Assembly (NCBI GenBank): GCA_020637445.1
Contig: JACJVZ010000001.1
Coordinates: 1,178,001 to 1,242,000 of the forward strand
Source: Calditrichota bacterium
Lineage (GTDB): Bacteria; Electryoneota; RPQS01
Reading direction: 5' to 3'
DNA length: 64,000 nt
Part shown: piece after piece, positions 8,636 through 16,531 of the stretch
How positions within the stretch are numbered: position 1 is the first letter of the stretch
Layout of the letters: each line of letters opens with the position of its first letter
Position numbers and translations under genes: made by a program
Notes under the pieces: generated by a model
The model's database searches: none
What the model was told of the DNA's origin: nothing
What the model saw: the letters and a program-made list of their open reading frames with translations, nothing else

Positions 8636-9384
8636 CAGGCCAAACTTTCAATCAACGCGTCGTCCATTTCGTAGTTGGAATAGACGTTTTGCGCATCGTC
8701 AATTTCTTCCAGCAACTCGATGATGGTCAAGACAGACTTAGCGGAATCGGCCGCTTCAACCTTGACGGTGTTGTTCGGAATGTAGGACAGTTCGGCGGAG
8801 TCGACGGTTTTACCGGCTGCTTCGAGCGCACCTTTGACCACATAAAGATCGCCGGTTGCGCAATAGACTTCCCAAATTTCGCCGCCGTCCTTCACATCAG
8901 TGGCACCTGCTTCGAGCGCAAGCATCATCACTTCTTCTTCTTCGCCCTGACTCTTGTCAAGGGTCAGGTAACCAAGCCGTTCAAACATCCAAGACACTGC
9001 ACCGGCTTCGGCCATGGATCCGCCGCGCTTGTTGAAGATAGCGCGGATTTCGCCGACTGTGCGGTTGCGGTTGTCGGTTGCGCATTCGATGAGTATCGCG
9101 ACACCGGCAGGTCCGTATCCTTCGTAAACGATCTCTTCGAGCACCTGTCCGTCGAGTTCGCCCGCGCCCTTCTTAATAGCTTTCTCAAGATTTGCGGCGG
9201 GCATGTTGGCGGCCTTAGCGGCGTCAACAGCGGTGCGCAATCTGGGGTTGCTATTGGGATCAGATCCGCCCATTCGGGAAGCGATTTGGATTTCGCGAAT
9301 GAGCTTGGTAAACACTTTGCCGCGCGCGGCGTCAATCTTTTCTTTTTTGCGACGGATGGTCGCCCATTTACTATGACCGGACAT
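8635..9384 (-). CDS. yebC: YebC/PmpR/TACO1-family protein
   Basis: Family members were long described as transcriptional regulators, and more recent work links them to translation of difficult peptide stretches. The N-terminus MSGHSKWATIRRKKEKIDAA is the family signature, followed by GGSDPNSNPRLRTAVDAAKA and NLEKAIKKGAGE. The acidic middle and C-terminal segment (YEGYGPAGVAILIECATDN, RNRTVGEIRAIFNKRGGSM) is also typical. Length 249 aa is normal. It sits directly upstream of ruvC, the commonest place for yebC. The exact role here cannot be told from sequence. Confidence 0.93.
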   Translation of the reverse strand: MSGHSKWATIRRKKEKIDAARGKVFTKLIREIQIASRMGGSDPNSNPRLRTAVDAAKAANMPAANLEKAIKKGAGELDGQVLEEIVYEGYGPAGVAILIECATDNRNRTVGEIRAIFNKRGGSMAEAGAVSWMFERLGYLTLDKSQGEEEEVMMLALEAGATDVKDGGEIWEVYCATGDLYVVKGALEAAGKTVDSAELSYIPNNTVKVEAADSAKSVLTIIELLEEIDDAQNVYSNYEMDDALIESLA

Positions 9385-9416
9385 GCTCTATGTTGCTAGT
9401 TGAGAATGAACTTTGT

Positions 9417-9824
9417 TTACGCCGCCCGGTTCTTGCCGACCCATGCTCTGATGTACTCGATGGGTTCAGTTGTTGGTGTACCGGGACCGAATAGTTTTCC
9501 GACGCCCTGTTTTTCGAGGGCTTCCATGTCGCCTTTGGGGATAATTCCGCCGCCCGTCAGCAGGACGTCGCCGATGCCCTTGTCGTTCATGAGCTTCAGC
9601 ACTGCAGGGAAAAAGGTCATGTGCGCACCGGAGAGGATGGACAGTGCCACGACGTCCACGTCCTCTTGAAGGGCGGCATTGACAATCATTTCAGGGGTCT
9701 GGCGGAGGCCTGTGTAGATGACCTCCATGCCTGCATCGCGGAGAGCGGCGGCCATGACCTTGGCTCCACGGTCGTGGCCGTCCAATCCGGGTTTGGCCAC
9801 TAACACTCTGATTTTTCTATCCAT
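9417..9824 (-). CDS. Methylmalonyl-CoA mutase, cobalamin-binding subunit
   Basis: A 135-aa stand-alone B12-binding domain of the methylmalonyl-CoA mutase type. The base-off His loop KPGLDGHDRGAKVMA holds the DxHxxG motif (His near residue 17). The rest of the Rossmann-like fold follows: VDVVALSILSGAHM, VLLTGGGIIPKGD, and KLFGPGTPTTEPIEYIR. Full-length mutases carry this domain at the C-terminus of the large subunit. A separate gene implies a partner catalytic subunit elsewhere in the genome, as in other split mutases. It lies 32 bases upstream of yebC, with no clear functional link to its neighbours. Confidence 0.92.
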   Translation of the reverse strand: MDRKIRVLVAKPGLDGHDRGAKVMAAALRDAGMEVIYTGLRQTPEMIVNAALQEDVDVVALSILSGAHMTFFPAVLKLMNDKGIGDVLLTGGGIIPKGDMEALEKQGVGKLFGPGTPTTEPIEYIRAWVGKNRAA

Positions 9825-9909
9825 GTGAGAATATATGACAAGTTAAAAGCTCGATGAACTCTGACCCTCGCAAATTGCACGTTTTCATCCAGCTAAACGT
9901 CAAATATAC

Positions 9910-9944
9910 AAAAAAAAGGGCCGGAAATCAATGACTTCCGGCCC
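9910..9944 (-). terminator. Intrinsic terminator of clpB
   Basis: A 9-bp GC-rich stem (9936-9944 with 9918-9926) and 9-base loop, followed on the minus strand by eight U (9910-9917). It lies 20 bases past the clpB stop and separates clpB from the downstream gene run. Confidence 0.9.
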
Positions 9945-9963
9945 CATGTTTGTGAAATGTAAC

Positions 9964-12588
9964 TCAGGCGATTTCGGGGTGTTCATCACGGTTGCTGACC
10001 GTTAATGAAAGTTCTCCGTGTGCGGCTTGCGCCTCTACGGTCTGGCCGGAAAGGACGGTTCCGCCCAAGATTGCCTCGGCCAAGGGGTTCAGCAAAAGGG
10101 TCTGGATGGCTCGTTTCATGGGTCTGGCCCCGAATACGGGGTCATAACCGTTAGCGAGAATCAGATCCTTGGCACCCTGGGTCATTGACAGTTCGATATT
10201 CTGTTTGCGCAGGCGCTTTGCCGTGCGCCCGATTTGCAGATCGAGGATGCGGGTCAAATCAGATTTACCGAGCGGTCTGAAGACCAGAATTTCGTCGATG
10301 CGATTTAGGAATTCTGGGCGAATGGATCGGCGCAAGAGTTCCAGCACATCGCGGCGGACGGTTTCGTAACCGGACTCGGTTTCGAGCGATTCCGCACGCG
10401 CATTGATCAAGTCCGAACCGATATTCGACGTCATGATCACGATGGTGTTTTTGAAATCGACGGTGCGGCCTTTCGAATCAGTCAGGCGGCCGTCGTCGAG
10501 CACTTGCAAGAGAATATTCCACACGTCGGGATGCGCCTTTTCGATTTCATCGAGCAGGAGCACACTGTACGGTTTGCGGCGCACGGCTTCGGTGAGCTGT
10601 CCGCCCTCTTCGTGGCCGACGTAGCCCGGAGGCGCGCCGATCAGCCGTGAGACGGTATGGCGTTCTTGATATTCTGACATGTCAATGCGGATCATCGCCT
10701 GCTCGTCGTTGAACAGGAACTCCGAGAGCGAGCGCGCGAGTTCGGTCTTCCCTACTCCGGTCGGACCTAAGAACAAAAAGCTGCCGATGGGTTTGCTCTC
10801 TTCTGAAAGTCCCGATCTTCCTCTGCGAATTGCCGAGGCAACGGCACTTACGGCGACGTCTTGTCCAACGACGCGCTCGTGCAGACGCTCCTCGATGTGC
10901 AGAAGTTTTTCGCGTTCGCCTTCAAGCATGCGCGAAACGGGAATGCCAGTCCACTTGGACACGACCTCGGCTATGTCGTCTTCCGTCACTTCTTCTTTCA
11001 GGAGTGATTGTGACGACTGAAGTTTGTTCATGTCGGCTTGCGCGCGCTCGAGTTTTCTTTCGAGTTCACGCAAGACACCGTAGCGAATTTCCGAGACCTT
11101 GCCCAAGTCGCCCATGCGCTCGGCTTTTTGTTCGTCGAGCTTGGCTTCTTCGATCTGCTCTTTGATCTTGCGGATGTTCTGAATGACTTTCTTCTCCTGC
11201 TCCCATTGCAGGCGCAGGGTTTTCTCTTCCGATTTCAGAGCATTCAGCTCTTCGTCGATGGCTTCGAGACGCTCTTTGCTCGCGGCATCTTTTTCGCGCG
11301 CGACGGCGACTTTCTCAATTTCGAGCTGACGAATTTTGCGGACGAGTTTATCGATCTCGTCGGGCATCGAATCGATTTCCAGACGGAGTTTCGAGGCCGC
11401 TTCGTCGATTAGGTCAATCGCTTTGTCGGGCATGAAACGGTCGGTGATGTAGCGGTCGGCCAGTTGCGCGGCGGCAATCAGGGCGGCATCGGTGATGCGC
11501 ACGCCGTGGTGTACTTCGTATTTTTCTTTCAGACCGCGCAAGATCGAAATCATGTCTTCGACGGACGGCTCCGTGACCATGATCGGTTGGAAGCGGCGTT
11601 CGAGCGCGGCATCTTTCTCGATGTGTTTTCTATACTCGTCAATCGTGGTCGCGCCGACACAGTGCAGTTCACCGCGAGCGAGTGCGGGTTTCAGCAAGTT
11701 CGACGCATCCATCGCGCCGTCGGTTTTGCCTGCGCCGACTAACTGGTGCATTTCGTCGATGAAGAGAATGATCGAGCCTTCGGCGCTCGTAACTTCTTTC
11801 AGCACCGCTTTCAAACGCTCTTCAAACTCGCCGCGATATTTTGCGCCTGCGACGAGGCTGCCCAAGTCGAGCGCGACGACGCGCTTGTTCTTGAGATTTT
11901 CGGGCACGTCGCCGGCGACGATGCGCTGCGCGAGACCTTCGGCGATGGCGGTTTTGCCGACGCCGGGTTCGCCGATCAGCACGGGATTGTTTTTCGTGCG
12001 GCGCGTGAGCACTTGCAGCACACGGCGAATTTCTTCGTCGCGTCCGATAACGGGATCGAGTTTGCCGCGGCGCGCGAGGTCGGTCAAGTCGCGGCCGTAT
12101 TTGTCGAGCGCGCGGTATTTCTCTTCGGGTGTTTGATCTTTGACGCGCTGTCCGCCGCGCAGGTCTTTCATCGCTTTCAGAACGTCGGCGTGCGTGATGC
12201 GCGACTCTTTCAAGAATTTCGCGGCTGCGTCATCGCCCTTGGTCATCGCCAAGAGTAAGTGTTCGACGGAGAGAAATTCGTCGCCGAGATCGCTCATCTC
12301 TTTGAGAGCAGTCTCGAAGAGTCTGGAAGACTCCGGCGCGAGGTATGTGGAGCCTACCGAGCCTGTGACCTTCGGTTGTTTGGCAATTTCGATATCCACC
12401 AGACGGCGGATGTCGTCGGCGCTCTTGCCGAGTTTGGCGAGGATTTCGGAGGCAATTCCTTCGCTGTCGCGCAACATACCGCCGAGCAGATGCAACGGAG
12501 TCAGAGCCTGATGACTCTGGTCCCGCGCAATCGCCTGCGCAGCTTGCAGCGCCTCCTGCGCTTTAATGGTCCATTGATCTATGTTCAT
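9964..12588 (-). CDS. clpB: ATP-dependent disaggregase ClpB
   Basis: Hexameric AAA+ chaperone that, with DnaK, pulls proteins out of aggregates. The order is standard: Clp N domain (two repeats, residues 1-145), AAA1 with Walker A GEPGVGKTAIAEGLAQRIV, a long coiled-coil M domain (about residues 400-520, rich in Lys/Glu/Arg), and AAA2 with Walker A LGPTGVGKTELARSLSEF and sensor MTSNIGSDLI. Then comes a ClpB-type C-terminus without an IGL/IGF ClpP-docking loop that I can see. I start at the ATG giving MNIDQWTIKAQEALQ (874 aa), because AGGGG sits 4-5 bases before it and the N-terminus matches the family. An in-frame ATG 12 codons upstream is less likely. Confidence 0.96.
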   Translation of the reverse strand: MNIDQWTIKAQEALQAAQAIARDQSHQALTPLHLLGGMLRDSEGIASEILAKLGKSADDIRRLVDIEIAKQPKVTGSVGSTYLAPESSRLFETALKEMSDLGDEFLSVEHLLLAMTKGDDAAAKFLKESRITHADVLKAMKDLRGGQRVKDQTPEEKYRALDKYGRDLTDLARRGKLDPVIGRDEEIRRVLQVLTRRTKNNPVLIGEPGVGKTAIAEGLAQRIVAGDVPENLKNKRVVALDLGSLVAGAKYRGEFEERLKAVLKEVTSAEGSIILFIDEMHQLVGAGKTDGAMDASNLLKPALARGELHCVGATTIDEYRKHIEKDAALERRFQPIMVTEPSVEDMISILRGLKEKYEVHHGVRITDAALIAAAQLADRYITDRFMPDKAIDLIDEAASKLRLEIDSMPDEIDKLVRKIRQLEIEKVAVAREKDAASKERLEAIDEELNALKSEEKTLRLQWEQEKKVIQNIRKIKEQIEEAKLDEQKAERMGDLGKVSEIRYGVLRELERKLERAQADMNKLQSSQSLLKEEVTEDDIAEVVSKWTGIPVSRMLEGEREKLLHIEERLHERVVGQDVAVSAVASAIRRGRSGLSEESKPIGSFLFLGPTGVGKTELARSLSEFLFNDEQAMIRIDMSEYQERHTVSRLIGAPPGYVGHEEGGQLTEAVRRKPYSVLLLDEIEKAHPDVWNILLQVLDDGRLTDSKGRTVDFKNTIVIMTSNIGSDLINARAESLETESGYETVRRDVLELLRRSIRPEFLNRIDEILVFRPLGKSDLTRILDLQIGRTAKRLRKQNIELSMTQGAKDLILANGYDPVFGARPMKRAIQTLLLNPLAEAILGGTVLSGQTVEAQAAHGELSLTVSNRDEHPEIA

Positions 12589-12647
12589 GTTTCCCCTGAG
12601 GTGCTCTTTATTCGTATGATCCAATCGGATGGTAAAATGAAATCAGT

Positions 12648-13346
12648 TTACTCATCGAAGGGTGCAATACGAATTCGTTTAATTGTATCAACACTATCTT
12701 CATATTCCTCGCCAAATTCGTCAACAAGTAACTTCATATACGATCGGAATTCAGAAACGCTCATCTTGTTGTGTCTGGCATCATAATGACGAGAAATGAG
12801 ATTGTACACACTTCTTTTAGCTGTTATCACAAACCTCCCTTTCAGCCATCTAATTATGAGGCGGGAATCTCCAGGTAGATCTTCAGTCTCGCCTGTTCCA
12901 GGGTTATCCCATTCATCATCGTCCCACGTACAACGAGGGAAATACCCGTAAGGAGGAATCTCAACAACTTCTTCTCTTACATTATCGTCATCATAAAGCC
13001 CACTGCGCTCTAACTCACACGTTTCAACATAAAAATACGAATGGCTTGGATGGCCTTTAAATGACTCGAATCGCAGAAATTTGGGTTTCACAATGTCCGC
13101 GACTCGATCATCGGTTGCGAGCTCTATGCAGCCGTCCTCTCGAGAAAGCCTGGCAGTTTCGAGATCCAATCCGCCACCTGTCGGATAGAACATGTGATTG
13201 AGGTTAGGTCCACAGAATTCTCTAAGGACTTTTGCAATATCGCTTGAACTCCTCCACTCAGCGTTTTCTGGTACGGCAGTGCCAAAGAACACTTCTTGCC
13301 GCCGTCTCCACTCAACCAAGTTTTTCTGATGAAACTCATTGCTCAT
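12648..13346 (-). CDS. Hypothetical protein, no family recognised
   Basis: A 232-aa soluble-looking protein with no signal peptide or membrane segment and no motif I recognise. It is rich in acidic residues and aromatic/acidic clusters (for example CTWDDDEWDN and EIPPYGYFPRC) and ends in a charged helix-like stretch. Codon use and base composition look more AT-rich than in the flanking clpB and dnaK genes, which hints at separate origin, but I could not measure this. It is co-directional with clpB, 59 bases upstream of its start, and could share a transcript. A GAGG lies about 10 bases before the ATG. No function is proposed. Confidence 0.7.
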   Translation of the reverse strand: MSNEFHQKNLVEWRRRQEVFFGTAVPENAEWRSSSDIAKVLREFCGPNLNHMFYPTGGGLDLETARLSREDGCIELATDDRVADIVKPKFLRFESFKGHPSHSYFYVETCELERSGLYDDDNVREEVVEIPPYGYFPRCTWDDDEWDNPGTGETEDLPGDSRLIIRWLKGRFVITAKRSVYNLISRHYDARHNKMSVSEFRSYMKLLVDEFGEEYEDSVDTIKRIRIAPFDE

Positions 13347-13491
13347 ATTTGTACTACCTCGAATATTTGAGAGATTTTGCCTGCTGATTTCGCGCTATTT
13401 TTTTGAATCGCTACTTAGCGCAATACTGAACTTGCGAAAATAACAAGTGTGCTTCTGTAAATCAAGAGTGAAAAAAGTTGCGCATCATCCT

Positions 13492-14106
13492 CTACTCCCT
13501 CTCCCCCATCACACAAATCGCTGACACCGGGAGCATTTGTTTGTACTCGGTGCGGATGTTGGTGAAGCCTGCTTCTTTTAAGTAGTTTGCGTATTTCTCA
13601 GCGGTGGCTTTGGCGTCTTGGTTGGTGGCGCCTTTGTGTCGGGGTTGATCGGTTAGGGCGATCATGCCGCCGGGGTTCAAGCGCGCGCGCAGGATTATCA
13701 AGGCCGCGACTTTGTGGTCCCAGAACTTGAAGCAGTTGGTGTCGACGATTTTGTCGAACTGGCCCGCTTCCGGCGGCAGCTCGTGCGCGGGGCCGAGATA
13801 GAGTTTCACGCGGCCTGCGGCGATGGCTTGGCGGTTGCGCTTGCCGGCGACTTTGTACATGACATCGGAATAGTCGATGCCGACGATTTGTCCTGCGGTG
13901 ACTTGTTTGCTCATCTTCTCAATCGTCAAGCCGGACCCGTAGCCGGTTTCGAGGACGCGGTCGGTCGGTTGCAGATTTAACAGACTGATCGTCCACTCGC
14001 CGCGCTCGATGTTGGACGGACGATTGGCGAGAATGTAGCCGACGATGCGACCGAGGAAGCCCGAGGGTTTGCCGAATTGTTTGAAGATGAGAGTTTGTAG
14101 GGACAC
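13492..14106 (-). CDS. Class I SAM-dependent methyltransferase
   Basis: A 204-aa Rossmann-fold methyltransferase of unknown substrate. The SAM-binding motif I is RVLETGYGSGLTIEKM, motif II ends in IVGIDYSD, and later DTNCFKFWDHKVAAL and LNPGGMIALTDQPR follow the usual Methyltransf_11/25 order. The N-terminal FGKPSGFLGRIVGYILANRP followed by SNIERGEWT is common in this small family. I start at GTG 14106 (SLQTLIFKQF). The frame stays open a further 24 codons upstream, but that part is coded by a tandem A-rich heptamer (14114-14147) and yields a false hydrophobic segment. No ribosome binding site is evident, so the start is uncertain. Confidence 0.8.
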   Translation of the reverse strand: MSLQTLIFKQFGKPSGFLGRIVGYILANRPSNIERGEWTISLLNLQPTDRVLETGYGSGLTIEKMSKQVTAGQIVGIDYSDVMYKVAGKRNRQAIAAGRVKLYLGPAHELPPEAGQFDKIVDTNCFKFWDHKVAALIILRARLNPGGMIALTDQPRHKGATNQDAKATAEKYANYLKEAGFTNIRTEYKQMLPVSAICVMGERE

Positions 14107-14113
14107 GGTGTTT

Positions 14114-14147
14114 AAAATAGAAAATAGCAAATAGAAAATAGAAAATC
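14114..14147. repeat. Tandem 7-bp A-rich repeat (AAAATAG, about 5 units)
   Basis: Five consecutive units: AAAATAG, AAAATAG, CAAATAG, AAAATAG and a final partial AAAATC. It lies just upstream of the methyltransferase start. Because 7 is not a multiple of 3 the units are read in shifting frames, and on the minus strand they extend the reading frame with a low-complexity Phe/Ile/Leu/Tyr stretch. Confidence 0.85.
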
Positions 14148-14154
14148 GGAGAAT

Positions 14155-14190
14155 CAGATTCCGGCGGGACGGGGACATCCTGCTCGGCGG
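14155..14190. repeat. Palindromic intergenic repeat, unit A (short)
   Basis: Starts CAGATTCCGGCGGG and ends CCTGCTCGGCGG. It has the same ends as units B (14201-14263) and D (17252-17298) but a shortened centre. Confidence 0.6.
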
Positions 14191-14200
14191 CTGTGGCTCT

Positions 14201-14263
14201 CAGATTCCGGCGGGGAACCGCTGCGTGCTTGTTAAGCACTTCGCTAAATCCCCGCTCGGCGAA
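14201..14263. repeat. Palindromic intergenic repeat, unit B
   Basis: Starts CAGATTCCGGCGGGGAACCG and ends AATCCCCGCTCGGCGAA. The arms GCGGGGA and TCCCCGC pair perfectly and extend through CCG/CGG with a one-base bulge. Inside is a second perfect hairpin, GTGCTT-GTT-AAGCAC. It lies 10 bases from unit A. Confidence 0.7.
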
Positions 14264-14337
14264 ATTACTTGTGCGAACATTTGTTCACGGATTTCAATCC
14301 TTGAATTGCTCAAGGGTTTCGGAAGCCCCCCTTAGTC

Positions 14338-14367
14338 CCCCCCATTCGCGCAGACGCGAATGGGGGG
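14338..14367. repeat. Perfect 13-bp inverted repeat
   Basis: Arms 14338-14350 (CCCCCCATTCGCG) and 14355-14367 are exact reverse complements, with a 4-base loop CAGA. There is no U-run on either side, so it is not a standard terminator. It lies about 100 bases past the dnaK stop on the dnaK strand. Confidence 0.75.
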
Positions 14368-14450
14368 AGATGGGAGAGGTCTTTCACTGCGTTTCCTTAC
14401 AAAGACAGGCAGGATGACGACGCGTTTTAAATTATCGCTCTGTCATCCGT

Positions 14451-14470
14451 GGGCGGATTGCCATCCGCCC
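14451..14470 (-). terminator. Hairpin abutting the dnaK stop codon
   Basis: An 8-bp perfect stem (14463-14470 with 14451-14458) and 4-base loop begins on the base after the dnaK stop codon. The U-run expected of an intrinsic terminator is absent. It may protect the 3' end, or be a copy of a palindromic repeat. Confidence 0.45.
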
Positions 14471-16378
14471 CTACTTCTTCTGATCGTCTACGACTTCGTA
14501 GTCGGCGGTTTCGGTTTTGCCTTCTGTGGTGTCGTCGGACGTGGCCTCGCTTGAGGGTTCACCTTGCGGTGCGCCTTGTTGGGCGTCCTGATAGAGTGAC
14601 GGAGCGATTTGCTGCCAGACGCTATTCAGGTCTTCGGTCGCGCTCTTGATTTCGGAGACACTTGAACCTTTCAACGCTTCTTTCACGCGGCCGACTGCGG
14701 CTTCGAGTTTGGCCTTGTTGTCCGCGCCGAGTTTCTCTTCGAGTTCCTTCATCTGACGCTCGGTCTGGAAGACCAGAGCATCCGCGCCGTTTCTGATATC
14801 AACTTCCTCGCGGCGCTGCTTGTCTTCGTCGGCATGAGCTTTCGCGTCGGACTTCATGCGCTCGATTTCTTCTTTGGACAGACCGCTCGAGTGCGTGATT
14901 TTGATCGACTGCTCTTTACCCGTACCCTTGTCTTTCGCGCTGACGTGCATAATTCCGTTGGCGTCGATGTCGAAGGTCACTTCAATCTGCGGGACGCCGC
15001 GCGGCGCGGGCGGAATTCCGTCGAGGTTGAACCTGCCGATGGTTTTGTTGTCCATCGCCATCGGACGCTCGCCTTGCAAGACGTGAATTTCGACCGAGGG
15101 TTGACTGTCGCTGGCCGTGGAGAAGATCTCCGTACGACGTGTGGGAATCGTGGTGTTCGATTCGATCAAGTGTGTCATCACGCCGCCCATCGTTTCGATA
15201 CCGAGCGACAGCGGGGTTACGTCGAGCAGGAGCACGTCTTTGACGTCGCCCGCCAAGATTCCGCCTTGGATTGCGGCACCGACGGCCACGACTTCATCGG
15301 GGTTGACCCCGCGGTGCGGGTCTTTGCCGAAGAACTCTTTGACGACTTCGATGATGCGCGGCATGCGGGTCGAACCGCCGACCAAAATCACTTCATCGAT
15401 GTCAGAAGGTCTCATCCCCGCATCCTGCAGAGCTTTTTTCGTCGGCGTGATGCTGCGCTGCACGAGATCTTCGGTCAGCTCTTGGAATTTCGCGCGCGTA
15501 ACGACGATGTCCAAGTGCTTGGGTCCGTCGGCAGTCGCGGTGATGAACGGCAAATTGACTTGCGTCTGCGACGAACCCGAAAGTTCGATCTTGGCTTTCT
15601 CGGCAGCTTCTTTCAGACGCTGCAGCGCCATCGGGTCTTTGCGCAGGTCGATACCTTCGCTCTTCTTGAACTCTTCGGCAAGGTAATCGATCAAACGCTG
15701 ATCCCAATCGTCGCCGCCCAAGTGCGTGTCACCGTTGGTGGACTTCACTTCGAAGACGCCGTCGCCGAGTTCCAAAATCGAGATATCGAACGTACCGCCG
15801 CCCAAGTCATAGACCGCAATTTTTTCGTCCTTGTGATCTTTGTCAAGACCGTAAGCCAACGCAGCCGCGGTCGGCTCGTTGATGATGCGCACGACTTCGA
15901 GACCCGCGACATCGCCGGCATCTTTCGTAGCCTGACGCTGCGCGTCGTTGAAGTACGCGGGCACGGTGATGACGGCCTTGTGGACCTTTTCGCCCAAATA
16001 ATCCTCGGCGGTCTGCTTCATCTTTTGCAGAATCATCGCGGAGATTTCAGCGGGCGTGTATTCCTTGTCTTCTATTTTGACTTTGGCCAGGCCTGTTCCA
16101 CCGACGAGTTCGTAGGGCACGAGTTTCATTTCGTGCTCGACTTCATCGCGGCGGCGGCCCATGAAGCGCTTGATCGAGTAGATGGTCTTCTTGGGGTTGG
16201 TGACGGCCTGACGTTTGGCGGCGGCTCCGACGAGGCGCTCGCCCGTTTTGGAGAAAGCGACCACGGAGGGCGTGGTGCGCGCTCCCTCGCTGTTCGGGAT
16301 CACCACGGGTTCGCCGCCTTCGATGACGGAGACGCAGGAGTTGGTGGTACCGAGGTCAATTCCAATGATTTTCGACAT
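14471..16378 (-). CDS. dnaK: Chaperone DnaK (Hsp70)
   Basis: ATP-driven Hsp70 chaperone that folds and protects cytoplasmic proteins and works with ClpB. The nucleotide domain starts IIGIDLGTTNSCVSVIEGGE and contains AVITVPAYFNDAQRQATKDA, IINEPTAAALAYGLD, AVYDLGGGTFDISIL and VILVGGSTRMPRI. The substrate-binding domain follows, including DVTPLSLGIETMGGVM. The C-terminal lid ends in EVVDDQKK. Length 635 aa is normal. AAGGA lies 7 bases before the ATG. grpE and dnaJ are not beside it. A palindrome 21 bases upstream (16399-16422) may be a control site. Confidence 0.98.
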   Translation of the reverse strand: MSKIIGIDLGTTNSCVSVIEGGEPVVIPNSEGARTTPSVVAFSKTGERLVGAAAKRQAVTNPKKTIYSIKRFMGRRRDEVEHEMKLVPYELVGGTGLAKVKIEDKEYTPAEISAMILQKMKQTAEDYLGEKVHKAVITVPAYFNDAQRQATKDAGDVAGLEVVRIINEPTAAALAYGLDKDHKDEKIAVYDLGGGTFDISILELGDGVFEVKSTNGDTHLGGDDWDQRLIDYLAEEFKKSEGIDLRKDPMALQRLKEAAEKAKIELSGSSQTQVNLPFITATADGPKHLDIVVTRAKFQELTEDLVQRSITPTKKALQDAGMRPSDIDEVILVGGSTRMPRIIEVVKEFFGKDPHRGVNPDEVVAVGAAIQGGILAGDVKDVLLLDVTPLSLGIETMGGVMTHLIESNTTIPTRRTEIFSTASDSQPSVEIHVLQGERPMAMDNKTIGRFNLDGIPPAPRGVPQIEVTFDIDANGIMHVSAKDKGTGKEQSIKITHSSGLSKEEIERMKSDAKAHADEDKQRREEVDIRNGADALVFQTERQMKELEEKLGADNKAKLEAAVGRVKEALKGSSVSEIKSATEDLNSVWQQIAPSLYQDAQQGAPQGEPSSEATSDDTTEGKTETADYEVVDDQKK

Positions 16379-16398
16379 GATTTTATCCTTCAGATTGG

Positions 16399-16422
16399 TT
16401 GAACATTCAAGTTATCGTTCAA
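16399..16422 (-). promoter_or_regulatory. Candidate operator palindrome upstream of dnaK
   Basis: TTGAA-CA-TTCAA (16399-16410) is palindromic, and a further TTCAA lies 7 bases on, so TTGAAC and GTTCAA frame the whole 24 bases. It sits between the dnaK ribosome binding site and the upstream gene. It matches neither CIRCE (TTAGCACTC-N9-GAGTGCTAA) nor an exact HAIR element. Its role as an operator is inferred. Confidence 0.35.
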
Positions 16423-16470
16423 CATATATGTAGGCAAGGGTCATACCAGATAGCTAAAATTATGTTTTAC

Positions 16471-16507
16471 AAAAAGAAAGTGGCAGACTCGATTGTAAGT
16501 CTGCCAC
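16471..16507 (-). terminator. Intrinsic terminator after the CMD-like gene
   Basis: A perfect 10-bp stem (16498-16507 with 16480-16489), an 8-base loop, and then UUUCUUUUU on the minus strand (16471-16479). It lies 24 bases past the 16532-17179 gene, so dnaK should have its own promoter. Confidence 0.85.
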
Positions 16508-16531
16508 AAATTTCTGCCAATATGTCAGAGA

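Noticed and set aside
8629..9399. Open frame of 256 codons on the plus strand
   Set aside because: Antisense shadow of yebC.
9825..9909. Cobalamin riboswitch upstream of the B12-binding gene
   Set aside because: No conserved aptamer motifs in the short gap, which is mostly the clpB 3' end.
14114..14147. CRISPR-like tandem repeat
   Set aside because: Seven-base units without spacers; a simple tandem repeat. No CRISPR array or cas gene was seen anywhere.
14834..16402. Open frame of 522 codons on the plus strand opposite dnaK
   Set aside because: Antisense shadow of dnaK, caused by codon bias; no start context and no domain.
16399..16422. CIRCE element upstream of dnaK
   Set aside because: The palindrome does not match TTAGCACTC-N9-GAGTGCTAA; listed only as a possible operator.
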